A DNA stretch of 43,154 bases from Bryobacteraceae bacterium (GTDB taxonomy: Bacteria > Acidobacteriota > Terriglobia > Bryobacterales > Bryobacteraceae). Below, piece by piece: positions 1-7,114 of the stretch. The notes under the pieces are model-generated. The model did not search any database. It saw nothing but the letters and a program-made list of their open reading frames with translations, and was not told the origin of the DNA. Each line of letters begins with the position of its first letter. Position 1 is the first letter of the stretch. Location: assembly GCA_030041985.1 (NCBI GenBank), contig JASIAM010000283.1:1-43154 (forward strand), read 5' to 3'. Position numbers and translations under genes: made by a program.

Positions 1-1084
1 CCAGAGCGTGCAGCATCGCGAGGACCGGCGTCGCTCCGATTCCCGCACTCAGGAGCACCACCGGCCGCTCGCGGGTCTGCAGAATGAAGCTTCCGCGCGG
101 CGAACTGACTTCGAGAGTAGCGCCCACGCGCACATGTTCGCGCAGGTAGGTTCCGGCCGCTCCATTCGGTTCGATCTTCACGCTGATTCGATAGCGCTCC
201 GTCGAGACAGGTCCCGAGAGCGAGTAGCTGCGAATGAGTGGAGTTCCCTCGGACGTTTGAAGACGCAAGACGACGTATTGGCCCGGCAGAGCAGTGGCAA
301 GCGGCCGGCCATCCCGGCTCTGCATCGTCAGCGACAGGACGTCTGCGGATTTCTGATCGATCGCCGTGACGGCGAGCCGCCGAAACCCTGGTGTAGCCGG
401 ATGCGCGGCTGCTTCGGGCACAAGCCCCGCGTTTCCCTTTGATGGGCTTCTGAGCAGCGCCTCGAAAGAGCCACGCCATCCAGGCGAAAGCGCTTCGATT
501 CGTAATGCGTGTTCCAGGCGATCGCGCGTATGGCCGGACGAATAGAGGAGCGCGTTGATCTCCGCGACTGTCATTCGCTCCTTTGCTTCTCCGACCTTCA
601 CGATTTCATCGCCGGCGCCGACCTCACCTTCCTGCAGCACGCGGAAATAGAATCCCGGCAGTCCACTCGATGTGAGCAGCGCAGGCATTCGGGGTTCATT
701 CATCCGAATGCCGACGCGATAGCAGGTAACGCGAGGCTGGGTGATCTCGAACACCGCGCTGCCGATCTGATAACGGTCTCCGATGCATACGGATTCGTCG
801 GGCAATCCTTCGATCGTGAAGTTTTCACCAAACTGTCCGTGGACAAGATCGGCCCTGTTCAGATGTTCCCGCCAATAGCTATACGACTCGATCTGGTAGA
901 CAAAGACGGCGCGCTGCTCGCCTCCGTGCCCCGCGAGATCGCCTTGGCCGTCTCCGTCGAGATTCCACCGGCGAACGCGGCAGCGGCCACGCACCGGATA
1001 CTTCCAGATCCCGGTGTGCACAGTGCGGCCCTTCCATTCGATGTCGCGGGGAAGTCCGACGTTGACCGATAGCAATCGAGCCAT
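1..1084 (-). CDS. MOSC domain / ferredoxin-reductase-like fusion protein (C-terminus beyond window)
   Basis: Reading from ATG at 1084 to the left edge gives 361 codons without a stop, so the 3' end lies outside the window. Residues about 1-170 form a MOSC domain with the conserved cysteine at about residue 121 (motif QPRVTCYRVG), the residue that binds sulfur or molybdenum cofactor in this superfamily. A short alpha-helical linker leads into a flavodoxin-reductase-like module from about residue 230. This shows the FAD-binding RSYSLSG motif, a GTYLREHVRVG segment and the nucleotide-binding LLSAGIGATPVLAML segment. Relatives usually end in a 2Fe-2S ferredoxin domain, which would be off the edge. 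The likely role is electron transfer from NAD(P)H to a MOSC-type molybdenum-sulfur centre, possibly for reduction of N-hydroxylated or similar compounds; the substrate is unknown. It starts 9 bp after the DUF427 gene, so it is probably co-transcribed. The domain call is firm; the physiological role is inference. Confidence 0.85.
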   Translation of the reverse strand, partial: MARLLSVNVGLPRDIEWKGRTVHTGIWKYPVRGRCRVRRWNLDGDGQGDLAGHGGEQRAVFVYQIESYSYWREHLNRADLVHGQFGENFTIEGLPDESVCIGDRYQIGSAVFEITQPRVTCYRVGIRMNEPRMPALLTSSGLPGFYFRVLQEGEVGAGDEIVKVGEAKERMTVAEINALLYSSGHTRDRLEHALRIEALSPGWRGSFEALLRSPSKGNAGLVPEAAAHPATPGFRRLAVTAIDQKSADVLSLTMQSRDGRPLATALPGQYVVLRLQTSEGTPLIRSYSLSGPVSTERYRISVKIEPNGAAGTYLREHVRVGATLEVSSPRGSFILQTRERPVVLLSAGIGATPVLAMLHAL

Positions 1085-1093
1085 GGCGCTCGT

Positions 1094-1960
1094 CTAAGGC
1101 TGCTTGGCCGTCCCCGCTGGAACGTCAAGGTCACGATCGGGGCCATGCGGAATCACTGTCTGACCCGGCGCGAGATGGAGTTCGACGCCATCCAGTTGTA
1201 CCGGGACAATGTCCGGCTCGAACGAGACGAAATCGTTGATCCGGCCTACCTCGGCGTAGGCCTCCCGGTACGACCACGCTGCCAGGCGCGCCTCACCGAT
1301 GTTGTAATAACTGCAAAGTCCTTTGTACGGACAGAAGGTCCGATGTTCCACCGGAGTGAGCGCAGACTCATCAATGTCGGCGCGAGGGACGTACCACCGC
1401 GCAGCAAAGCCCGACTCGTAAAGAGCCAACGGCCGCTTTGTATCGGCGATGATGCGGCCGCGATACTGAACGACGAGATTGCGGGACGACGCGCGGATGT
1501 CGATGCGGTGATAGCTGTCGGCGGCATGGCCCATGATGCGCTCGTCTTCTTCAAAAAAAGCATCCATGGCAGGCCATGCAAACGCAACGCGTCCCTGTAG
1601 CTCTTGCGCGTAAACGGGCAGGCCGACGTGCTGCCACGCTCCGCGCGCGGCACTCTTTTCGCCCGAGCGCACGGTGTACCAGGACGTGGGACCAAGATCG
1701 GCGTGCCTGGTCGTATGACCGGAGATTTCCAGCGTGCCTGGGATGACGTCGGTTTCCTTGAAATATGCCATGGGATAGCGGCCGGGTTCGAAAAGCAGGA
1801 TGACGTCTTCAGTATCGGCGATCCAGTTTCCGCCGAAGCGTACGCGCATGCGCCGCCGTAGCGGCTCGGCGTACAACAGCCGCTTGGGCAACGGCTCTGG
1901 CACGAGAAACCGGCCTATTGCACCTGGTGAGAGCGGACCTTGTTGCCACGAGAGTCCCAT
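1094..1960 (-). CDS. Double DUF427 domain protein
   Basis: The 288-aa protein has two copies of DUF427. The first spans about residues 35-130 and starts RVRFGGNWIADTEDVILLFE. The second spans about 150-260 and carries the family hallmark HRTFCPYKGLCSYYNI together with a DFVSFEPD segment. There is no signal peptide or membrane segment, so it should be cytoplasmic. DUF427 proteins have no established biochemical role, although they often lie beside redox and detoxification genes, as here. The gene follows the VOC gene after 21 bp and precedes the MOSC/reductase gene by 9 bp, which suggests one transcript read VOC, DUF427, MOSC. The family assignment is confident and the function is unknown. Confidence 0.85.
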   Translation of the reverse strand: MGLSWQQGPLSPGAIGRFLVPEPLPKRLLYAEPLRRRMRVRFGGNWIADTEDVILLFEPGRYPMAYFKETDVIPGTLEISGHTTRHADLGPTSWYTVRSGEKSAARGAWQHVGLPVYAQELQGRVAFAWPAMDAFFEEDERIMGHAADSYHRIDIRASSRNLVVQYRGRIIADTKRPLALYESGFAARWYVPRADIDESALTPVEHRTFCPYKGLCSYYNIGEARLAAWSYREAYAEVGRINDFVSFEPDIVPVQLDGVELHLAPGQTVIPHGPDRDLDVPAGTAKQP

Positions 1961-1981
1961 TTATTCCCTCCTCATACGGCG

Positions 1982-2422
1982 TCACACATTGCGGTAGCCT
2001 CGTTCCTGTAGCACCCAGGTGTTGCCATCCGGATCGGAGAACCTGGCGAAGCTGGCATAATCCCCGCGTGCCGAGTCGAGGCCTGCTGCAAAACTTCCAT
2101 CCCACGCTCCAATCGGCATCTTATGCCGGATCTCACCGACCTCGACCCCGCGTTCCAGCAGGCGGCTCCGCGCGGCCTCGATATCCGTGACTACAAGATA
2201 GATATTGCGAAATGAACCAGGAGGCGCGTCGGTGAGTCCTTTGCCGACTTGGATGGAACAACTGGAGCCCGGAGGAGTGAGTTGAACGACACGGAGCGCG
2301 CCGTTGGGTGCGTAGTCGACGTCGAGCGTGAAGCCGAGCTGATCGACATAAAACCGCAGGGATCGGCCGATATCGTTCACCGGTAGCGTAATCACTTCGA
2401 TTGAAAGACTTGGCGTTTTCAT
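1982..2422 (-). CDS. VOC (glyoxalase/bleomycin-resistance fold) family protein
   Basis: This 146-aa protein has the paired beta-alpha-beta-beta-beta modules of the vicinal oxygen chelate fold. The N-terminal module contains VNDIGRSLRFYVDQLGF, and the C-terminal module ends with the typical FSDPDGNTWVLQE. The glutamate of that last motif is the usual C-terminal metal ligand. The first-strand position where glyoxalase I has histidine is not obviously a metal ligand, so activity as a metalloenzyme is uncertain. It is the first gene of the leftmost minus-strand cluster. It could be a dioxygenase-like, isomerase-like or binding protein; the sequence alone does not decide. Confidence 0.8.
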   Translation of the reverse strand: MKTPSLSIEVITLPVNDIGRSLRFYVDQLGFTLDVDYAPNGALRVVQLTPPGSSCSIQVGKGLTDAPPGSFRNIYLVVTDIEAARSRLLERGVEVGEIRHKMPIGAWDGSFAAGLDSARGDYASFARFSDPDGNTWVLQERGYRNV

Positions 2423-2725
2423 GTTTGCGCGCTGTTGCCCAAATATCCAAACGCAACCATAGGGCCACAGGAGAAGGCGTTCCCATCACGCGGAACGCCG
2501 CGACCTAACCGATTCTCCTGCCTGATGATAGTTCAGGTAAGGTGGTGTTGTCCCTCCCAAACTTTGCGAGCCGAAATTGTGACTGATATCCGACACTGAC
2601 GGATTGCAGCCGCGGCTCCGGGCAACCGGCGTTGCGGTGCAAGATCCGGCATCACCCGCAATTGCGTGGGACTCGTCCCGCCGAAGATCGTGGAGAAATC
2701 GACAGTCACCGGCACTATCCACCTG
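2423..2725. other. Intergenic stretch, nothing recognised
   Basis: This stretch lies between the VOC gene start and the next plausible plus-strand gene. Open frames exist on both strands, but none resembles a known protein. It should carry the promoter of the VOC-DUF427-MOSC cluster, although I cannot point to convincing -35 and -10 boxes. Confidence 0.3.
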
Positions 2726-3169
2726 ATGACCCGCCCGGACGAGAATCCCGGCAGTTCCTCGCAGCTGGGCTACTCCGGACGCGCAGGATTCCGGGAATGG
2801 AGAATCGCGCTGGCATTCCGATCTCTGTTTGCACACGTTAATCACGCGACTTCGAGAGCCGATCAAGATACCCCTATCGCAAACCAGCCAGCGGATTTGG
2901 CCGTCGCGGAAGGTTCACACCCAGCAGCCCGCAATCCGGCCGAAACGGAGTTCACCTGGAATCGCGAGAGCCTTCTCCGTGAAGCAGTATTTCAACTTGG
3001 CAAGATGACACCGGAAGAGCGTGCTGCCGTGCTGCTACGCGATAGGCAAAATTTGTCCCTGGACGCGGTCGCCCGAACTCTCGGCTGGTCGCAGAAAGCG
3101 ACGCGCGCTCACCTTGCGGCCGCGCGCATCAAGCTCCGCGCGGGGACTTCACGAGTGCTGGTCTACTGA
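2726..3169 (+). CDS. Sigma-70 region 4-like helix-turn-helix protein lacking region 2
   Basis: From ATG 2726 the frame encodes 147 aa. The frame is also open upstream to a GTG at 2666. The last 70 residues look like an ECF sigma factor region 4: a MTPEERAAVLLRD segment, then NLSLDAVARTLGWSQKATRAHL as the helix-turn-helix, then AARIKLR. No region 2 (core-binding and -10 recognition) is visible upstream in this or another frame. The N-terminal half is low in recognisable structure, so the true start may be further in. Possible readings are a decayed ECF sigma factor that lost its 5' half, or a small DNA-binding regulator that reuses the sigma-4 fold. The domain is likely real; the gene's integrity is doubtful. 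Confidence 0.5.
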   Translation: MTRPDENPGSSSQLGYSGRAGFREWRIALAFRSLFAHVNHATSRADQDTPIANQPADLAVAEGSHPAARNPAETEFTWNRESLLREAVFQLGKMTPEERAAVLLRDRQNLSLDAVARTLGWSQKATRAHLAAARIKLRAGTSRVLVY

Positions 3170-3546
3170 AGTTTTGGCGGCTCCACTTTTTTCACTCACG
3201 GAACTGCGAGCGCTCCCGAAGTTCCGGACTCAAGGAACCGACAAGGACGGTTTGTAGCGGTCGGCGATGACCGCTCGGAACACTCTCCGCGCTGCTGGTC
3301 AGCCGCAACTCGATTGCCTCGAACTCGCTATTTCAAGTTGATGGCGTCAAGGTGCGCAACCCACTGTAGACATCATTGTTATCTACCGGGATGTTCTCCC
3401 GCCTAGCCAACCGGATTTCTCAAATTGAGTCCCCGTGTGGCGGGGGCGTTCGAGGCTTAGCGGCGGATTTGTTTGTGGTCCTGTCTGGCATCGAACCCGC
3501 AGTCAAACTGGCACTCAATAGCGGATCTTCTTTTCCCGCAGTGGTC
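3170..3546. other. Intergenic region with a 7-bp inverted repeat
   Basis: This is 377 bp without a convincing gene. Just after the sigma-4-like gene there is an inverted repeat CGGAACT (3199-3205) / AGTTCCG (3220-3226) with a 14-nt spacer. It has no T-tract, so it is at best a weak terminator or a protein site. The rest shows nothing I recognise. Confidence 0.3.
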
Positions 3547-5373
3547 TCAGTTTTCGGTAGGCCTCTCGATGTGATCGATCACTAACAGGTCCACGGGACC
3601 CCTGGCCGACACCAGTTTCAAGCCGAGTTGTTCCTGAATGGCTTGAAATATGCCGGGAGCGTCCGGCCCCCCTACGGCAGCAGGCGCGCCAGGCGCAACC
3701 GCGGCCCCTTGAGGCGACGTAAATTCGTCGGGCGAAAACTCGAGGCGGATCGCAAATAAATCCGTGATACCGGTTTTGTCGATCACGGGGCGGTCGAGAA
3801 TCATGCCCAGCAAGCCGGCAAACATCGTGAGTGTGCCGCCCTCAAAGTTGACCCCTCGCGGATTTGCCATATTCCTGCAAAGCCTCTGGTCGGGGCCCAG
3901 TTGCGGGAGGGGACGGCCTATGGCCGGAGGTGTGCAGCTTCCTTCCTGGAGCGATTTCAACTTTGGAGAGCCTTTGCCCAAAGCGAGTTCATAAACAGGT
4001 CCTTGCCGGGTCTCGCGATGAATTTTAAGATGGAACCTATCCTCCAGAACAGCTTGCATCATGGGGCCTTCCATCATCAATATGCTGGGGCGACCGTCCG
4101 ATTCGGCGTCGATTTCGAACCTTTCCGAATGGATCCAATCCGGGACGCCCTCGATGGGAATCACTCGAAAGGAACTCAGATAGCCGCCCGCATACCTGTT
4201 GTACGCGACCTGAATCATGCCGGTGTTATCGGTGTCGGCCAGAATCCCACAGCCGATCCTCAGCCTTCCCGGCGATGATCCTGCTTCCGGAGGCCCATCA
4301 GCGCCGAGGCCTTTCGTGGCGCCCGGCTTACATGGTTTGATCGAGACGACTTCGAACTTCGGGAATGGTCCTAGGGCGGATTGAGGCGATGGAGATTGTG
4401 CTCGGATCGCCGCCGTGCTCATAATGCCGGCTACAATAGGCAGCCCCAGAGTCGCTATCCCTCCAGCGGCCAAGATCGCTTTCTTCACAAGGCTCAGTCT
4501 AGCCGCAATCCGGTTAGTCATGATGTCCTCGATTCTCTTCCGGAGATTTGCTCCCGTCACTCCAGACACGCACGGCAATGGTGATTCCAGGCAAAGCTCG
4601 CAGACATTGAGAATGCTCTCGGCGTATACTTCGGGCGCGCTGCCCATCAGCAGCACTTCCTCATCGCAGGCGCACTCCCGTTCTTCCATCAGGCGCGCTC
4701 CCAGCCACCACACCAGGGGATGAAACCAGAACAGAGCTTCGACGCTCATGTGAATTGCGGTAGCCAGATTGTCGCGTCGCCGGACGTGACACATTTCGTG
4801 TGCCACAATCATCTCCAACTGCGCCGGCGTAAGGCGATCCGTGACACCTGTGGGCAGCAGCAGGATAGGCTGCCAAACGCCGAATACGCCGGGTTCCGGA
4901 AACGCGGGTGAGGCCAACGCTTTGATGCCGATGGCCAGATCGATGGGCGAAGCAGCGCGTAGCGCCAACCGAAGACCACGCCATCGCCGCCACCAGGAGC
5001 AGATCACCGTAGAGAAGCCAATCGCCCAGATGGCGTATAGCAGGGCTGGGACCCAAACTACGAGCGAACTCAGCGACCCTGCCGTTGTCGTGGCCAGCGG
5101 AGTTGGAACAGAGAATGGTTGGCTCGCCTGCTCAATTACGTACGATAAGGCCGGTGGCGTAATCGTGGGCGCCGCATGCCGTCCCCAATGGCTTCCAACG
5201 TCCACCAGCAGAGAAAAGGGAATGAGAAATTTCACGGAAGCCGCCAGCCAGAGCCAGTAGCGCGCTTGCGCCCGATTCTTCCGCAGCGCCAACGTCAGGA
5301 GACCCGCGAGGGCTGCAAACAGCGTCGATTGCCACAGGTGGTTCGCCAGAGGCTGAAGTTGACTCGGGATCAT
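3547..5373 (-). CDS. BlaR1-like M56 family membrane peptidase fused to a TIGR03435 soil-associated domain
   Basis: This 608-aa protein starts at ATG 5373, whose A is the last base of the blaI-like stop codon (TAATG). A longer open frame upstream is rejected because it overlaps the repressor gene. The N-terminus has several membrane helices (about residues 15-30, 40-58, 104-126). The zinc-peptidase motif HEMCH follows at 192-196, with the downstream EERECACDEE segment that supplies the third ligand in M56 peptidases. A further hydrophobic segment at about 298-320 precedes a TIGR03435 domain from about residue 337 to the end (FEVVSIKPCKPG, ERFEIDAES, EDRFHLKIHRETRQGPVYELALGKG, RPVIDKTGITDLF, VDLLVIDHIERPTEN). 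The beta-lactam-binding sensor domain of classical BlaR1 is replaced by this domain. By analogy the protein senses an extracytoplasmic signal and cleaves the adjacent BlaI-type repressor. The ligand is unknown. Confidence 0.88.
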   Translation of the reverse strand: MIPSQLQPLANHLWQSTLFAALAGLLTLALRKNRAQARYWLWLAASVKFLIPFSLLVDVGSHWGRHAAPTITPPALSYVIEQASQPFSVPTPLATTTAGSLSSLVVWVPALLYAIWAIGFSTVICSWWRRWRGLRLALRAASPIDLAIGIKALASPAFPEPGVFGVWQPILLLPTGVTDRLTPAQLEMIVAHEMCHVRRRDNLATAIHMSVEALFWFHPLVWWLGARLMEERECACDEEVLLMGSAPEVYAESILNVCELCLESPLPCVSGVTGANLRKRIEDIMTNRIAARLSLVKKAILAAGGIATLGLPIVAGIMSTAAIRAQSPSPQSALGPFPKFEVVSIKPCKPGATKGLGADGPPEAGSSPGRLRIGCGILADTDNTGMIQVAYNRYAGGYLSSFRVIPIEGVPDWIHSERFEIDAESDGRPSILMMEGPMMQAVLEDRFHLKIHRETRQGPVYELALGKGSPKLKSLQEGSCTPPAIGRPLPQLGPDQRLCRNMANPRGVNFEGGTLTMFAGLLGMILDRPVIDKTGITDLFAIRLEFSPDEFTSPQGAAVAPGAPAAVGGPDAPGIFQAIQEQLGLKLVSARGPVDLLVIDHIERPTEN

Positions 5374-5756
5374 TAATTCGTGTCCTTTCTCGCAAGATCG
5401 CGCAGCGCTTTCTGCGCTTCGCGCACCTCTTCGCGTGTTAGCTTGCCGGAGTCGATCAGGTGCGTGACGATGGGGAGGGCCCGGCCGCCAAATAGGCCGA
5501 CCAACTCGTCGATCATCCTGTGTTGTACCGCGTTGCGGGAGATCAGAGGTTCGAACACGTGGGCGTTGCTGACCTTTTTGGCGCGCCGCACGGCCTTTTT
5601 CCACTCCAGTCGGTAGACGACAGTCTGCACGGTTGTATAAGCCGGCCTTTGCTTTTCTGGGAAGGCTTCCTGCAGTTCACGGATTGAAGACGGCCCCTTG
5701 CTCCAGAGCGTCTCCATGATCCGAAGCTCCAACCTGCTTAGTTTCGGCGAGGGCAT
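5373..5756 (-). CDS. BlaI/MecI/CopY-family transcriptional repressor
   Basis: This 127-aa winged-helix protein has the BlaI signature: KLSRLELRIMETLWSKGPSSIRELQEAF, then the recognition helix region AYTTVQTVVYRLEWKKAV. A SNAHVFEP segment follows, near the site where BlaI/MecI proteins are cleaved by their partner protease. The C-terminal helices (about 80-125) match the dimerisation part. It overlaps the downstream peptidase gene by one base (TAATG), so translation is probably coupled. A perfect palindrome 16 bp upstream of the start codon (5772-5791) is a good candidate for autoregulation. In family members, proteolysis by the BlaR1-type partner relieves repression. The targets beyond its own operon are unknown. 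Confidence 0.9.
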   Translation of the reverse strand: MPSPKLSRLELRIMETLWSKGPSSIRELQEAFPEKQRPAYTTVQTVVYRLEWKKAVRRAKKVSNAHVFEPLISRNAVQHRMIDELVGLFGGRALPIVTHLIDSGKLTREEVREAQKALRDLARKDTN

Positions 5757-5771
5757 AGAGAAATTCTACAC

Positions 5772-5791
5772 TACTACATGATGCTGTAGTA
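5772..5791. promoter_or_regulatory. Probable BlaI-type operator palindrome
   Basis: TACTACA, a 6-nt spacer, then TGTAGTA form a perfect inverted repeat just upstream of the BlaI-like gene. BlaI/MecI operators are TACA/TGTA dyads, and this one contains TACA and TGTA as the inner half-sites. Position and symmetry support autorepression of the blaI-blaR1-like pair. No second copy was noticed elsewhere in the window. Confidence 0.75.
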
Positions 5792-5902
5792 TGCAAGAAG
5801 GCCATCACCGGGGAGGCTCATTGAACCCGAAGGCTGGAAGGGTATTGCGATGGGAGGGATCTCACGGGCGTCGTGGTGCAGGCCAATATACGTGGGCTGC
5901 AC

Positions 5903-5953
5903 AAAAAAGCGGCCAGCCTTGTTAGGAGGGATTTTGCACCGCAGGCTGGCCGC
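5903..5953 (-). terminator. Rho-independent terminator for the VWFA/PQQ unit
   Basis: The arms GCGGCCAGCCT (5909-5919) and AGGCTGGCCGC (5943-5953) are perfectly complementary over 11 bp with a 23-nt loop. Read on the minus strand, the stem is followed by six T (plus-strand A run 5903-5908). It sits downstream of the VWFA gene stop at 6041. The loop is longer than usual for an intrinsic terminator, but stem and T-tract are convincing. Confidence 0.75.
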
Positions 5954-6040
5954 CGAGATTACGGCGTGCTTCTTGCACGCCGGACGACCAATCTCATGTT
6001 AGAAGACGCGGCCGAACCGCGCGGAGTATCTTTCGTCCAA

Positions 6041-6994
6041 TCAGGGACTGGCGCTGGCCCAATACCTCTGCCGCGCTTCCACGACCAGGTTCTTTTGCGT
6101 GGTTGTCAAACGGATGGCGCGAAACTCCGAGATGGTAGCCGGTTTGTCCGATACGTAGCCCAGGCTGTACTGCGTGCGCAACTCCTGCTCTAAGATCTCG
6201 AAAGCCTGATCGACGGTTTGCTTCTTCGAAATCTCAAAAAAGCTCCCCCCGGTTTCCTTGGCCAGGCGCTGGAGGACGCCTTTGCCGTCATGACCTCCCC
6301 CGAAAGGTCCGTAATATCCCGAATCGGAATACAGCATGGAATAAACAAGGGTATCGGCGCGCAGAGCCTTATCAACGGCGTCGTCGAGCGCCAGGGTGCT
6401 ACCAAAGTCCACGCCATCGGAGAGCACAATCAAAGCCTTGCGCCCGGTAAGCTTCTGCATGATATCGTCGGACGCCTGGGCTACGGCATCGTAGAGCAGA
6501 GTGCCGCCGCCGCCCCGCAGCCGCAACTGGCGCGTGGTTTCGGAATCCACGTACGCTAGCGCATCATCCAGTTTGCCCACCGAAGAAGTGAGCGGCTGGC
6601 GGATCTGGACGGCGCTATCGAACTGCATGATGAACACGTGATCCTTCTTTTCGCGGACCACCTGGTCGAGAAAGCGGAGGCAAGCGCCGCGTTCTGCATC
6701 CAGCACCCGGCCCTGGCTACCGCTGGTGTCCACCAGCAGGCCAAGAGTCAAAGGGAGGTCCGTGTCGCGGGCGAAATACCGAATGGTTTGTGGACGGCCA
6801 TCTTCGGACAACAGAAAATCGTCCTGATTCAGATTACTGATCAAGGAACCGGTCTTGTTGCGCACGGTTGCCAAAACGTTCACCACCTTCACTTCGGTGG
6901 AGAAGACCGCGTCGTCCTGAGCGAGCAGTGAACGCACCGGGCATAGAGCGCCGCAAAGTTTTAGAAGGCCGCGTCTGGTGAAACCAAGGGGCAT
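6041..6994 (-). CDS. Exported VWFA domain protein, acidobacterial TIGR03436 type
   Basis: This 317-aa protein has an N-terminal export signal (FTRRGLLKLCGALCPV, with a twin arginine followed by a hydrophobic stretch) ending near LLAQ. A short beta-rich segment typical of the acidobacterial VWFA family comes next (VVNVLATVRNKTGSLISNL, FLLSEDGRPQTIRYF). The von Willebrand A domain has a metal-ion-dependent adhesion site starting at Asp89 (DTSGS), then LLYDAV and LIVLSDGVD. Such proteins bind protein partners in the periplasm or at the surface; no specific role is established for this family. It lies 120 bp downstream of the PQQ-type gene on the same strand and is followed by a terminator hairpin, so the two may share a transcript. 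Confidence 0.85.
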   Translation of the reverse strand: MPLGFTRRGLLKLCGALCPVRSLLAQDDAVFSTEVKVVNVLATVRNKTGSLISNLNQDDFLLSEDGRPQTIRYFARDTDLPLTLGLLVDTSGSQGRVLDAERGACLRFLDQVVREKKDHVFIMQFDSAVQIRQPLTSSVGKLDDALAYVDSETTRQLRLRGGGGTLLYDAVAQASDDIMQKLTGRKALIVLSDGVDFGSTLALDDAVDKALRADTLVYSMLYSDSGYYGPFGGGHDGKGVLQRLAKETGGSFFEISKKQTVDQAFEILEQELRTQYSLGYVSDKPATISEFRAIRLTTTQKNLVVEARQRYWASASP

Positions 6995-7114
6995 GGCATG
7001 ACAATTGCGCCCGGCGGAGGCCCTTCTGCGAACGCAACCTTTTCATTTTAGCCGCAGGGAAACCCGATGGGGCCGCCCGCGAGCGGAACCCAGGCCAGAC
7101 TGTTGTTACTGCAT

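Noticed and set aside
3376-3585. Small plus-strand frame overlapping the end of the M56 gene
   Set aside because: It has no ribosome site, its composition does not suggest a protein, and its 3' end overlaps the conserved TIGR03435 terminus.
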